64,000 bases of DNA from Citreicoccus inhibens (GCF_019039035.1 NZ_JAHNZT010000006.1:1-64000); one strand, 5' to 3'; shown: positions 43,894-54,457, counted from the stretch's first letter. Numbers and translations: made by a program. The notes: a model not told the origin generated them from the sequence alone.

Positions 43894-46740
43894 TCAGAGG
43901 CTCTGCGCGATCGACTGGCGGTTGAGGATACGAGGCGTGATGAAGATGAGCAGTTCCTGACGTTCGTCGCTCTCGGTCTGCCGCTTGAAGAGCAGGCCCA
44001 GGACGGGAATCTTCGAGAAGAACGGGACCCGCTGCGAGGCCGTGGAGCCGCGGCGCACGTAGATGCCGCCGATGACCGTGGTGTCGCCGTCCTTCACGAG
44101 CACCTGGGTGTTGGCCTCCTTGCGCTGGATGGAGGGCTGACCGTTGGCGCCCGTGTTGGACGCGTCAGGCTGGTTGTTCTGCGCGTTGATGGACATCAGG
44201 ATGCTGCCGTCCTGGGTGATGTGCGGCGTCACCTCGAGCGACAGGCGGGCCTCGATGAAGGTCGTATTCACGCCGCTCGCGGACGTCTGGCTGAACGGGA
44301 TGGACAGACCCTGGCTGATGCGCGCGAGGCTGTTGTCCAACGTGGTGACCTTGGGCGCGGAGATGGTCTTCACCGTGCCCTCGTTCTCCGCCGCGGACAG
44401 GCGCAGGTTGAGCTGGAGCGCGCCACCCGCGGAGCCGAACACAAAGCCCAGCGCACCACCGGCGCCCTCACCCACCGCGGCCGGCAGGTTCACCGCGAAG
44501 TTCGGAGTTCCAGCCACGCCAATCGCCGTGCCGCCCGCGCCACCGGTGACACCCACCGAGTTCGGGAAGATGAGTCCCGTCGAGTTGCCCGTGGCCGCGC
44601 TCATGCGAGCCTGACCACCCCACTGCACGCCCAGCGACCGGCTGAAGGTCGTGGAGGCCTCGACGATGCGGCTCTCGATGAGCACCTGCGGCGTCTGCGT
44701 ATCGAGGCTGCGCACGAGCGTGCGGGCCTTCTCCACGTGCGAGCGGATGTCCTTCACGATGAGCACGTTGGTGCGCGCATCCACCGTCACGGAACCGCGG
44801 TCGCTGAGGACGTCCTTCACGCGCGCGGCCATGTCGCCAGCGACTGCGTAGTTGACGGGCAGCAGGTTCACGAGCAGCTCCTCCTGCTGCTGGAGCGACT
44901 TCTTGCGCTCCTGGCGGAGCCGCGCCTCCTCCTCCAACGTCTTGAGCGGCGCGATGCGGATGATGTTGCCCAGGTCCTCCTTGCCCAACTGCTTGGTACG
45001 CAGGACGAGGTCGAGCGCCTGGTCCCAGGGAACATTGCGCAGGCGGATGGTCACCCGGCCCGACACGTCGTCGGCGACGACGATGTTGCGCTTGGAGATC
45101 TCCGCGATGACGCGCAGGAGGTTCTGGATGTCGATGTCCTTGAACTCAAAGGACACGCGCTTGCCCTTGTAGCGCGACTGCTGCGGGGCGCCTTCGGCGG
45201 CGTAGGCGGGGGCCTCGGCGGTGAAGCCGGCCGTGCGCTGAGCGACGGCGACCTCCTCCGTCTTCACGCCCTTCACGTCCAGGCGCCAGCTCAGCGTGTT
45301 GGAGCCCTGCGAGACGTTCTCCTCGATGGCACCGTCCGCGGCCACCACCAGGCGCACCTTGCGGCCCTCACCCGGCACCGTGAAGGCGCTGATCATCTTC
45401 ACCGGCGTCTCCAGCGCGCTGGTGTCCAGGCTGCGCTCGAACTTGCGCGGCAGCTTCGCGTTGTCCAGGGTCAGCACCGCGCTGCGGGGATCCGGGCGGT
45501 CCACCTTCCACACCACCGGGCCCGAGAGCTTGAGCTGGATGCGGCCGCCCGCGGGGCTCTCGTCGAAGGACAGGTCCTTCACGTCGACCATCGCGGCCTG
45601 CGGCGCGGCGGCCGGGGTAGGAATCGGGGTCGAGCGCATCGGCTCGGTCTCGGAGATCTCCGCGACCATCGCGCTGGGCTCCGCCTTCGGCGCCGGCTTG
45701 CGCGCCACGGACTCGCCGAGCACGACCTCCAGGCCATTCTGCGTGCGGTCCACGCGGTACGCGGGCATCGCGCCCCGCGCCACCAGCACCAGCCGAACCT
45801 TGTCCGAGTGAGCCCCCACGCGCAGGGCATCCAGCACCCCACCCTTCACGCGCGGAGCCTTCGTCGCCATGCCCACGCCGTACACATCGACCGCGAGGCG
45901 CGGCGGATCCGCCAGCTCCAGGACCTCGTAGCGAGCGATGTCGCCATCGGTGCCCACGCGCAGCGTGTCCTTGTTGAGGGCCAGCTGGGTGATGTGGTGC
46001 GCGGGGTTGGCCACCTCGCGCTCATCCGCCTCGGCAGCGACCACGTTCTCGGGCAGCGGCGCCTTCGTGGGCTCCTTGGTGACCGGAGCGGCCTCGGCGA
46101 CGACCACGGGCTTCGCGGGCGCGACCGGCTCGGCCACCTTCACCGGCTCGGCAACCACGGCCTTCACCGGCGTGACAGCCTCAGGGGCCTTGGCGGGGGC
46201 GAGGGCCACCGCCGGCTTCACCGTCGGAGCAGCGGGGGCCTCGGCCACCGCGGCCTTGACCGGAGCGGCGACGGGCTTCACCTCGGCCGGCTTGGGCGCG
46301 ACGGCCGCGGTCTGCACCGCGGGAGCCTCTGCGGCGCCATCCACGGAGATGACCACGCGATTGCCGTCCGCGCGAACGTCATACTGAGACGCCTTGTCGA
46401 GCGCCACGAGGACGCGGCCCACGCTGGCCCGCTCATCGGAGAACTGCGATGCCACCACGCCCGTCACCGGGCCGGAGCCATCATGGTGCCCCTTGATGCC
46501 CGTGGCATCCGCAGACGAGAGGTCGACCACCAGCCGCTCCGGCCCACTCAGCCGGAAGACGGTGAAGGTCGGCGGCCGGTTCCCAGTGACAACCACCTGG
46601 GCGCCAGCTCCCGTGCGCGCGACCTGCAAGTCGCGCAGCGTATTCAGTTCAGCGCCATTCACCGTGGCGCCAACAAGGACGACCGCCCATGCGGCCGCCA
46701 CGATCCACTTGCCCCTCGTCACAGCGCTCTTCTCGAGCAT
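43894..46740 (-). CDS. pilQ: PilQ, type IV pilus secretin
   Basis: Outer-membrane secretin of 948 residues, slightly longer than M. xanthus PilQ (about 900). Signal region 1-35; three AMIN domains with 'VARTGAGAQVVVTGNRPPTFTVF', about 262-345, and about 385-470. A long Ala/Pro/Val linker (about 135-245) separates AMIN1 from AMIN2. Then the secretin short domain ('FEFKDIDIQNLLRVIAEISKRN'), N1-type domain ('VNLLPVNYAVAGDMAARVKDVL') and secretin core with 'QVLIESRIVEASTTFSRSLGVQWGG' and 'GGIYVRRGSTASQRVPFFSKIPVLGLLFKR'. I preferred ATG 46740 with GAGGGG upstream over a TTG 15 bases earlier. Last pil gene of the pilM-N-O-P-Q operon. Confidence 0.96.
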   Translation of the reverse strand: MLEKSAVTRGKWIVAAAWAVVLVGATVNGAELNTLRDLQVARTGAGAQVVVTGNRPPTFTVFRLSGPERLVVDLSSADATGIKGHHDGSGPVTGVVASQFSDERASVGRVLVALDKASQYDVRADGNRVVISVDGAAEAPAVQTAAVAPKPAEVKPVAAPVKAAVAEAPAAPTVKPAVALAPAKAPEAVTPVKAVVAEPVKVAEPVAPAKPVVVAEAAPVTKEPTKAPLPENVVAAEADEREVANPAHHITQLALNKDTLRVGTDGDIARYEVLELADPPRLAVDVYGVGMATKAPRVKGGVLDALRVGAHSDKVRLVLVARGAMPAYRVDRTQNGLEVVLGESVARKPAPKAEPSAMVAEISETEPMRSTPIPTPAAAPQAAMVDVKDLSFDESPAGGRIQLKLSGPVVWKVDRPDPRSAVLTLDNAKLPRKFERSLDTSALETPVKMISAFTVPGEGRKVRLVVAADGAIEENVSQGSNTLSWRLDVKGVKTEEVAVAQRTAGFTAEAPAYAAEGAPQQSRYKGKRVSFEFKDIDIQNLLRVIAEISKRNIVVADDVSGRVTIRLRNVPWDQALDLVLRTKQLGKEDLGNIIRIAPLKTLEEEARLRQERKKSLQQQEELLVNLLPVNYAVAGDMAARVKDVLSDRGSVTVDARTNVLIVKDIRSHVEKARTLVRSLDTQTPQVLIESRIVEASTTFSRSLGVQWGGQARMSAATGNSTGLIFPNSVGVTGGAGGTAIGVAGTPNFAVNLPAAVGEGAGGALGFVFGSAGGALQLNLRLSAAENEGTVKTISAPKVTTLDNSLARISQGLSIPFSQTSASGVNTTFIEARLSLEVTPHITQDGSILMSINAQNNQPDASNTGANGQPSIQRKEANTQVLVKDGDTTVIGGIYVRRGSTASQRVPFFSKIPVLGLLFKRQTESDERQELLIFITPRILNRQSIAQSL

Positions 46741-46795
46741 GCGTCCCCTCAACAAGTTGGAAGCGGGCAGCTGCCCGCGGGCGCGCCTAGGGGCG

Positions 46796-47353
46796 CTACT
46801 CCCAGTTCTTGCCCGTCATCAGGTTGTAGGCGGGGTCCAGCTTCGCGTCGGCCTTGAGCTGCATGCTCACCGGATTGGAGATGAGCTCGCCCTTGGCCCC
46901 CGTGAAGACCTCGGTCACAGTGACCGAGTCCCGGAGAATCTGTGTCACCTTGCCGCCTTGCCGCCCCATGCGGGTGTTGCGACGCACGATGTGGCCGCGT
47001 CCCAAGGGGTCTTCCACCATCGCGATGGGGCTCGCGTCGCCCGTGACCACCGCCACCAGCTTCAGCTGGTCGATGTCGAACGCGCACAACGGCTCGTTGC
47101 AGGTGTGCTCGGGCTGATCGCGCTGGATGGGGCCCAGCTCGCCCAGCGGGCTGCGGAAGGGATCCCGCTTGCCCACCGGACTGTAGGTGTAGACGAACGC
47201 CGGAGGAGCCGGAACCTCGGCCTTGGGCTCTGGCGCTGCCGCCGCGGCCTTGGGAGGCGGCGGTGGAGCAGGAGGCGGCCGCGGGCTGGACTCGCAGGCG
47301 GGGAGCGCCAGCGTCAGCATCGCAGCAGTTATCGTGGCCTTGAACGTCTTCAT
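46796..47353 (-). CDS. pilP: PilP, type IV pilus alignment lipoprotein
   Basis: Inner-membrane-anchored lipoprotein (185 residues) that links PilNO to PilQ. Signal with lipobox 'LPAC'. A Pro-rich linker ('PRPPPAPPPPPK') precedes 'YSPVGKRDPFRSPL', the diagnostic PilP motif, and the C-terminal HR-domain-like beta barrel with 'DQLKLVAVVTGDASPIAMVED' and 'VVTEVFTG'-like strands. Start ATG 47353 ('MKTFKATITAAML') makes a proper lipoprotein signal; the frame runs 13 codons further without support. Follows pilO by 43 bases and precedes pilQ by 55 bases. Confidence 0.93.
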   Translation of the reverse strand: MKTFKATITAAMLTLALPACESSPRPPPAPPPPPKAAAAAPEPKAEVPAPPAFVYTYSPVGKRDPFRSPLGELGPIQRDQPEHTCNEPLCAFDIDQLKLVAVVTGDASPIAMVEDPLGRGHIVRRNTRMGRQGGKVTQILRDSVTVTEVFTGAKGELISNPVSMQLKADAKLDPAYNLMTGKNWE

Positions 47354-47396
47354 CCTCGGATCCCTTGTCGCCCTAGTTGCCAGGCGGATCAAGTTT

Positions 47397-47981
47397 CTAG
47401 TTGCTCTTCGTGTCGATGAACCGGAACGTCGTCGCCAGGAAGTTGCTCTGGAGCACGACCTTCTCGTTCTTCATCGTCGGCTCGCCGAGCCGGATGTTGT
47501 TGACGTTCACGATGCGGCGCATGCTCGCCATCTCCTGCAGGAACATGGCGATCTCGTGGTAGTTGCCGCTGACCGTCATCCGAATGGGGATGCGGGCGAA
47601 GAACTCACCGCCGCCGACGAACTCCTTGTCGGGCTCGACGCGGGAGATCTCCAGGCCGGACTTCTTGCCGATGTCGTTGATCTGCGCGAGCAGTTCCTCG
47701 ACATCCCGCTTCTCGGGCAGCTCGGTCAGCGCCTCCGCGAGCTTCTGCTCGAGCACGTCCATCTCGCGCCGGCGCTCGTTGAGGTTCTGGGCGATCTCGC
47801 TCTTGTCGGCCAGCTCCAGGTCGAGCGTGCGGCGCTCGGCCTCGCGGCGGGTGATCTCCTCCTCCGTCGGCTGGATGGCGAGGAAGAAGTTGAGCGCGGT
47901 GATGACGATGACGGCGAACGCGAGACCACCGAACTTGGCCGCCGGTGACGCCTTCGCGAGCTGATCCAGGTATTTTTCCAT
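47397..47981 (-). CDS. pilO: PilO, type IV pilus alignment protein
   Basis: Inner-membrane protein of 194 residues. One transmembrane helix (about 17-37, 'FGGLAFAVIVITALNFFLAI') follows a short cytoplasmic start; coiled coil about 45-95 ('ITRREAERRTLDLELADKSEIAQNL' region); ferredoxin-like periplasmic domain about 100-194 with 'IPIRMTVSGNYHEIAMFLQEMASM'. These are the PilO hallmarks. It pairs with PilN to form the periplasmic ring under the secretin. 21 bases after pilN. Confidence 0.95.
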   Translation of the reverse strand: MEKYLDQLAKASPAAKFGGLAFAVIVITALNFFLAIQPTEEEITRREAERRTLDLELADKSEIAQNLNERRREMDVLEQKLAEALTELPEKRDVEELLAQINDIGKKSGLEISRVEPDKEFVGGGEFFARIPIRMTVSGNYHEIAMFLQEMASMRRIVNVNNIRLGEPTMKNEKVVLQSNFLATTFRFIDTKSN

Positions 47982-48002
47982 GGCGGGACGTTCCTTCGTC
48001 GC

Positions 48003-48680
48003 TCAGATGGCGTAGTCGGCGGTGAGCGTGATGTTGAAGTCGACCACGGCGGGAACTCCCGGCTGGGTCGGCTTCGACTGCACCGCGCTGGTCAGGTCGA
48101 TGTTCGCGAAGAAGGGCTTGATGTCGCCCACCGAGAACTCCTCTACCGCGACCTCGGCGGACAGCAGCTCCACGCGAGAGGTCTTCGCATCACGCCGCTG
48201 CTCGACCAGGCGCCCCATTCCCTTGGGCGTCCAGACCATGCTGCCCAGGCCGCGCATGAACTCGGCGACCTCGTCGTGACTCGTCGCAGAGCCGCTGATG
48301 CTGACCGCGTTGGCGCTCTCGGTGAAGCCGCTGAGCCACACCTTCTTGGGCGTCGCGGACGCGAGCGCGTCCATCATGCGCACCGGTCCGTTGCGGCCCT
48401 TGCGCAGCGAGTCCAGGACGGCCAGCTTCTTCTCCACCTCGATTTTGCGCGCGTTGATGTTCTTCACCTCGCCGATCACCTTCTCCAGGGCGGCGATTTT
48501 CGCGCGGGTGTCCGCGATGCCCTTCCGGGCGCGCTGCAACTCGTCATCGCGATTGGCGTACCAGAGGTAGTTGCCCACCAGCGCGCCGATGAGGACCACC
48601 GCGAAGAGGACCAGGATCTGCCGGCCCATCTCCCGCTTCTTGACTGCCCGGACGGGCAGGAGGTTGATGCGGATCATCAT
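48003..48680 (-). CDS. pilN: PilN, type IV pilus alignment protein
   Basis: Inner-membrane protein of 225 residues. The cytoplasmic N-terminal peptide 'MMIRINLLPVRAVKK' is the conserved INLLP motif that docks onto PilM. One transmembrane helix (about 22-42), coiled coil about 45-95 and a ferredoxin-like periplasmic domain with 'VWLSGFTESANAVSISGSATSHDEVAEFM'. A GAGGAG site lies before the double ATG (48680 or 48677). It is 27 bases after pilM. Confidence 0.95.
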   Translation of the reverse strand: MMIRINLLPVRAVKKREMGRQILVLFAVVLIGALVGNYLWYANRDDELQRARKGIADTRAKIAALEKVIGEVKNINARKIEVEKKLAVLDSLRKGRNGPVRMMDALASATPKKVWLSGFTESANAVSISGSATSHDEVAEFMRGLGSMVWTPKGMGRLVEQRRDAKTSRVELLSAEVAVEEFSVGDIKPFFANIDLTSAVQSKPTQPGVPAVVDFNITLTADYAI

Positions 48681-48707
48681 GTGAGTCGTCTCCTCGTGGC
48701 CAGCGGC

Positions 48708-49790
48708 TCAGCCCAGCTTGTCGCCCGGACGCCGGAGCGCCAGTCCCACTGCCACCGCGGCCATGGGCGCCACGTCCATGATGAACGCGGGGTCGAACTT
48801 GCGGTTGTCCACTTCGATCTTGCGGAACGGGTTGAGGATCTCCACGGGCACCCCCGTGCGAGCCTCGATGGTCTTGAACAGCGCGGGAATCTTCGCGGTG
48901 CCACCCGACAGGTACACCTTGGTGAAGTTCGAGTCGGCGGCCGTGCCAGCGTAGAAGTCCAGCGAGCGCTGGATCTCTCCGGCCACCTGCTCGGCGACGC
49001 TGGAGAGCACGCGCTCGACTTCCTGCGGAACGACGGCGTCCGCGTCCGCGCGGTTGCCACCAATCTTCAGCGCCTCCGCCTCCTCATAGGAGACGTTGAG
49101 CTGCTTCTGGATCTCCTCGGTGAACTGGTTGCCACCGATGGTGACGTCGCGCGTGAACACCGTCACGCCGTTGGCGATGATGTTGATGTTCACCACCGAG
49201 GCGCCCGCGTTGATGAGCACCACCGTCTCCTTCTCCGGGAGATCGTAGTTGGTGGAGAACATGTTCTGGACCGCGAAGGCGTCCACGTCCACCACCACCG
49301 GGGCGAGCCCCGCCTCCGAGACGACGGTGGTGTAGTCGTTGATCATGTCCTTCTTGGCGGCGACCAGCAGCACATCCATCTGCCCGGTGGCGTCATTGCC
49401 GCCGCCGTCGAGGATCTGCGTGTCGATGTTCACGTCCTTCACGTCGAAGGGGATGTACTGCTCCGCCTCCCACTGGATGCTCTCCTCGAGCTCTTCCTGG
49501 CTCATGCGAGGCATCTGGATCTTCTTGATGATGACCGAGTGACCGGAGACGCCGATGGCGACCTCCTTGCCCTTCACCTTCAGCTCGGACATCAGCTCCT
49601 GCACGGCCTGCACGATGGCCGTCGAGTTCATCAGGGCGCCATCGACGATGGCCTCGGGAGGCAAGGGCTTCATGCCGAAGCTCTGCAGCGCGAAGCCGAT
49701 CTCGCCGCGCTTGCGTTGCTCCTTGAGCATGATCATCTTGATCGACGTCGATCCGATATCGAGGCCCAGTGCCAGTTTGCCCTTCGCCAT
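48708..49790 (-). CDS. pilM: PilM, actin-like type IV pilus assembly ATPase
   Basis: Cytoplasmic FtsA/actin-fold protein of 360 residues. 'LALGLDIGSTSIKMIML' is the phosphate-1 loop, 'VLINAGASVVNINIIANG' the phosphate-2 loop and 'VYLSGGTAKIPALFKTIEA' the adenosine motif. 'QMPRMSQEELEESIQWEAEQYIPFD' is the PilM signature. ATG 49790 is preferred; GGAGT precedes it and the frame upstream is unsupported. It heads the pilM-N-O-P-Q operon. A 7-base inverted repeat (49811-49831) lies just upstream of the ribosome site. Confidence 0.96.
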   Translation of the reverse strand: MAKGKLALGLDIGSTSIKMIMLKEQRKRGEIGFALQSFGMKPLPPEAIVDGALMNSTAIVQAVQELMSELKVKGKEVAIGVSGHSVIIKKIQMPRMSQEELEESIQWEAEQYIPFDVKDVNIDTQILDGGGNDATGQMDVLLVAAKKDMINDYTTVVSEAGLAPVVVDVDAFAVQNMFSTNYDLPEKETVVLINAGASVVNINIIANGVTVFTRDVTIGGNQFTEEIQKQLNVSYEEAEALKIGGNRADADAVVPQEVERVLSSVAEQVAGEIQRSLDFYAGTAADSNFTKVYLSGGTAKIPALFKTIEARTGVPVEILNPFRKIEVDNRKFDPAFIMDVAPMAAVAVGLALRRPGDKLG

Positions 49791-49810
49791 GCTTGACTCC
49801 GTCGGAGAGG

Positions 49811-49831
49811 AAGCCAGCGTAGCACTGGCTT
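49811..49831. promoter_or_regulatory. inverted repeat upstream of pilM
   Basis: Perfect 7-base arms AAGCCAG (49811-49817) and CTGGCTT (49825-49831), 7 bases apart, located 21-41 bases upstream of the pilM start codon. On the minus strand it would lie in the leader close to the GGAGT site. It could be an operator or a hairpin that affects translation of the pilM operon. Confidence 0.45.
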
Positions 49832-49996
49832 GCACCCCCTCCTAAAAAGTGCCTGGAGCCCGCCTGCCCTGCGGTCGGGGGAGAGCCAGGATTGCTTGAA
49901 TCGCGGGCTCCCCACACTGCCGCCGCGGAGGCCCGATTTTCCGGCCCCGGCGGGGTCTCGTCAAATGCACGGCCGTACAACGTGACGGTCCGGCCC

Positions 49997-51415
<1,419 letters not shown>

Positions 51416-51452
51416 GGGCGTGCGCGCATCCTAGCCGCTTCGCCGGCCCCCC

Positions 51453-52589
51453 TCACACTTCCGGACCGCGCAGGAAGGCGGGCAGGAACACCGAGAAGCG
51501 GGCGCCCCCACCAGGCGCGTTCTCGGCCGTCAGCCGACCTCCCATCCCCTGAGCCAGACGCAGGGAGACCGCCAGCCCCAGGCCCGTCCCCTGGCGCCCC
51601 TTCGTCGTGAAGAACGGTTCGAAGAGGCGCGGCATCACCTCGCTCGGAATGCCGGGTCCCGAGTCCTCCACGTCCACGCGCACCGCATCACCCTCGCGGC
51701 GCGACGTGACGCGCACCCGCCCCTGCCCGCCCATCGCTTGCGCGGCGTTGAGCAACAGGTTGATGACAATCTGGGACAACGGCCCCGAGTCCGCTCGCGC
51801 CAGCACGCCCGGCTCCAGGTCGAAGGCCACCTCCACGCCGGACAGCTCCGGGCCCGCGCGCACGAGTCGAGTGCACGACTCCACCACCTGCCCCACCTCC
51901 ACCGGCGTCGACACGGAGGCCGCCGGCCGCCCCAGGTCGAGCAGCCCACGGATGATCCGATCGATCCGCAGCACCTCCTGATCGATGTGAGCCAGGTAGT
52001 CACGCAGCTCAGGCGTCTGGGCGCGTGCTCGGGCCAGGGACAGATACCCGAGGATGCCGGACAGGGGGTTGCCCACCTCGTGCGCCACGCCGGCTGCGAG
52101 CCTGCCCACCGTGGCCAGACGCTCTGACGCCACCAGCTCCGTTTGCGCGTGGGCCAGCCGCGCGTTCGCCTGCCGCAGTTCGTCCAACTGGCTGCGGGTG
52201 AGGGCCTGCTCCTGGCGCAGCGCCTCCGCCATCCGCTGCAGCGCGCGCTGGATGCGTGACATCAGCGGCCCGCCCTGCGCGGACAATGGCAGGTCGAGCT
52301 CCAGCCTCCCGAGCTGTTCGACCGATTCCTCCGTGGCGCGCAGCGGACGTCCCACCGTGGTGTCGAGCACCAGGTACGCGAGCACGGACAACGCGACCAG
52401 ATCCAGGCCAAGCGCCAACGGCAGGAACCCGCGCACGCGCGCCAGCCCTTCCGCCTCGGCGGTCCCCGGAAGCGCGAAGCGCCTCGCAATCTCGAGCAGG
52501 CGGATCAGCACCGGCTGCAGCGTCAACCAGGTCAGCCCCGTGGAGAGCGACCCCAGCAGGAACGCAACGCTGGCGATGCGCCACTTCAC
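51453..52589 (-). CDS. pilS2: sensor histidine kinase (PilS2-like)
   Basis: Membrane kinase of 378 residues. Two transmembrane helices (about 5-25 and 55-78) bracket a small periplasmic loop of about 30 residues. A HAMP-like linker and coiled coil (about 80-155) lead to the HisKA domain with phospho-acceptor His170 ('AAGVAHEVGNPLSG'), then the HATPase with N-box 'INLLLNAAQAM', 'VEDSGPGIP', 'FEPFFTTK' and 'GTGLGLAVS'. This is the NtrB-like subgroup. GTG 52589 is chosen, 13 bases beyond the pilD stop; a GTG at 52613 overlapping pilD is an alternative. Unlike canonical PilS (six helices) it has two, so its signal may differ. The response-regulator gene follows after 37 bases. Confidence 0.85.
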   Translation of the reverse strand: MKWRIASVAFLLGSLSTGLTWLTLQPVLIRLLEIARRFALPGTAEAEGLARVRGFLPLALGLDLVALSVLAYLVLDTTVGRPLRATEESVEQLGRLELDLPLSAQGGPLMSRIQRALQRMAEALRQEQALTRSQLDELRQANARLAHAQTELVASERLATVGRLAAGVAHEVGNPLSGILGYLSLARARAQTPELRDYLAHIDQEVLRIDRIIRGLLDLGRPAASVSTPVEVGQVVESCTRLVRAGPELSGVEVAFDLEPGVLARADSGPLSQIVINLLLNAAQAMGGQGRVRVTSRREGDAVRVDVEDSGPGIPSEVMPRLFEPFFTTKGRQGTGLGLAVSLRLAQGMGGRLTAENAPGGGARFSVFLPAFLRGPEV

Positions 52590-52602
52590 CCGAGTCCCCG
52601 AC

Positions 52603-53652
52603 TCACCGCACACCGCCCAGGAGCAGCCACACCTCACGAGGCAGCACGGTCGCGAGCCAAGGCCCCAGGAGCATCAGCTCCAGGCCCGCCAGCGCGAGCC
52701 AGGGGCCGAAAGGGATGTTGGTCGGCCCTGGGACCCAGTCCTCCTCTTCTCCCTCCTCATCCACTGGCGCATCCGGGATGGGCTGGAACACGAGGCACCA
52801 GGGGATGAGCAACAACCGCTTGCCCCAGGACAATCCGGGTCGGGTGAACTCCCAGGTCATCTTGAGCTCGGGCTCGGCAGGGGACTCTTCACCCTCGGAA
52901 GGAGCCGCATCCGTCGCCGCCTCCGGAGCGGGCTCTCCGCTGGGCCCTGCGCGACCAGTGAGCGCGAGCAGCGCGACGCCCACCACCGCGCCCTGCAACG
53001 ACGAGAAGAAGAGGATGCCCAGCAGCGCGCGCCAGCTGAGGAACGCACCCAGGAGCGCCACGAGGAACTTGTCCCCTCCCCCGAGCGCCTCCTTCCTGAA
53101 CACCTTCCAGCCCAAGTACTCCATGAGCCGGAACGCGAGGAATCCCACCAGCGCGCCCACCACGGCGCCTCGCACTGCGTCGGTGCCGCGCGGGATCGCC
53201 AGCAACACGCCCGCCGCGATGCCCGGCAGCGTCAGCGAGAAGGGGAGGATCCAATGCTCCAAATCAATGAACGTGAGCGGGACCAGCAACATCACCAGCA
53301 CGAGCGCCGGCACCAGCTCATAGGTCCAACCGAACCGGCGCTGGCACGCAAGGAACAGCAATCCCGTGAGCAACTCCACCAGGACATAGCGCGGGGAGAT
53401 CGGCGCGCGGCAGGCTCGGCACTTCGCCCTCAGCCAGAGCCATGAAACAACCGGGATGTTTTCATACCAAGCCAGCACGTGACCGCACTTCGGGCAGCGC
53501 GAGCGGGGACGGACAATGCTCAGCTCTTCCGGGACGCGCGCGATGACGACGTTGAGGAAGCTCCCCACGCACAGCCCGAGTACGAACAGGTAGAGGAGGA
53601 AGAGGGACTCGGCCCAACCCGACACGGACGAGAAGGTCACGGAGCCGTCCAT
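52603..53652 (-). CDS. pilD: PilD, prepilin peptidase / N-methylase with insertion
   Basis: Inner-membrane aspartic protease that cleaves and N-methylates prepilins, 349 residues. N-terminal methylase half: two CxxC pairs (Cys53/56 and Cys78/81, 'CPKCGHVLAWYENIPVVSW' between them). Catalytic aspartates are Asp130 ('FIDLEHWILP') and Asp194 ('GGGDKFLVALLG'). The hydrophobic C-terminus has 'IPFGPWLALAGL'. Between the seventh and last helices, about residues 232-312 form an acidic, Pro-rich insertion not present in typical PilD (about 290 residues). GGGD-K lacks one residue versus the usual GGGDxK. Divergent from pilA with 212 bases between start codons. Confidence 0.93.
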   Translation of the reverse strand: MDGSVTFSSVSGWAESLFLLYLFVLGLCVGSFLNVVIARVPEELSIVRPRSRCPKCGHVLAWYENIPVVSWLWLRAKCRACRAPISPRYVLVELLTGLLFLACQRRFGWTYELVPALVLVMLLVPLTFIDLEHWILPFSLTLPGIAAGVLLAIPRGTDAVRGAVVGALVGFLAFRLMEYLGWKVFRKEALGGGDKFLVALLGAFLSWRALLGILFFSSLQGAVVGVALLALTGRAGPSGEPAPEAATDAAPSEGEESPAEPELKMTWEFTRPGLSWGKRLLLIPWCLVFQPIPDAPVDEEGEEEDWVPGPTNIPFGPWLALAGLELMLLGPWLATVLPREVWLLLGGVR

Positions 53653-53789
53653 CCTACCCGTCCGCTGCGTGTGCGCGATCGACGAATTCCGTCAACGCGG
53701 GTGACAATTTTTGGCAGCCCGCCTACCCAGGAAGCATCCCGGGCGAGCACTTCCACGGGAATATTCATGGGATGGCCCCCTGGCCGGTG

Positions 53790-53805
53790 TGGCACTGTTC
53801 GTGCT
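53790..53805 (+). promoter_or_regulatory. sigma-54 (-24/-12) promoter of pilA
   Basis: TGGCACTGTTCGTGCT carries TGGCAC and TGCT with exact GG-to-GC spacing of the -24/-12 consensus. Transcription would start near 53816, leaving a leader of about 49 bases with GGAG 10 bases before ATG 53865. pilA of M. xanthus is known to be sigma-54 dependent. The NtrC-type regulator gene in this window is the obvious candidate activator. Confidence 0.8.
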
Positions 53806-53864
53806 ACTTCTCCCCGCGTCGTCCCTCAACAACCCCCTGCGCCTTCTCGCGGAGTCCCAAGCAC

Positions 53865-54449
53865 ATGATCCGTTTCTTCCGGAAGAAGGGTGGCTTCACC
53901 CTGATCGAGCTGATGATCGTGGTCGCCATCATCGGCATCCTGGCCGCCATCGCCATCCCGAACTTCATCCGCTTCCAGGCCAAGTCCAAGCAGTCTGAGG
54001 CGAAGACCAACCTGAAGGCGCTGTACACCTCGCAGAAGGCGTACTTCGGCGAGAAGGACAAGTACCTCAGCAACTACAAGACCCTCGGCTTCACGCCGGA
54101 GGCCGGCAACCGCTACAGCTACGGCCTGGCGCCGGCGTGCAAGAATGCGGCTGCGGTCACCCTCCGGTCCTACACCGTCGGCTGCATCGAGCAGGACGTT
54201 GCCCGGTTCCCCACGCCGCCGGGAACGGCTGCGGATCCCGTCACCACCGTTGGCGTCGTGGGCACCTGCCCGAGCTGTGACTTCAATGCCTCCGCGGTTG
54301 GCAACGTCGACAACGACGACAACGCGGACACGTGGGCCATCACCTCGTCCACCACGACGATCGCGCTGACCGGCACCTGCGGCAATGACGCGACCGCCAT
54401 CTCCGGCGGCGAGCCGGGCAACGCGTACAACGACGTGAGCTGCCCGTGA
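53865..54449 (+). CDS. pilA: PilA, type IV major pilin
   Basis: Prepilin of 194 residues. Leader 'MIRFFRKKGG' is cleaved before Phe11, giving the mature start 'FTLIELMIVVAIIGILAAIA' with the essential Glu5. The hydrophobic alpha-1 helix continues to about residue 40, 'NFIRFQAKSKQSEAKTNLKALY' style. The globular part is about 140 residues and holds several Cys ('PACKN', 'VGCIE', 'GTCPSCDFN', 'GTCGND', 'DVSCP'), consistent with two or three disulfides; the last pair closes the C-terminal D-region. ATG 53865 is the only start giving a proper leader. A -24/-12 promoter precedes it; a strong terminator follows, then pilG. Confidence 0.97.
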   Translation: MIRFFRKKGGFTLIELMIVVAIIGILAAIAIPNFIRFQAKSKQSEAKTNLKALYTSQKAYFGEKDKYLSNYKTLGFTPEAGNRYSYGLAPACKNAAAVTLRSYTVGCIEQDVARFPTPPGTAADPVTTVGVVGTCPSCDFNASAVGNVDNDDNADTWAITSSTTTIALTGTCGNDATAISGGEPGNAYNDVSCP

Positions 54450-54457
54450 TGTCATCC

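Noticed and set aside
44221-46857. Plus-strand open frame of 878 codons across pilQ
   Set aside because: Shadow of the secretin gene; Arg/His/Leu-rich without any domain.
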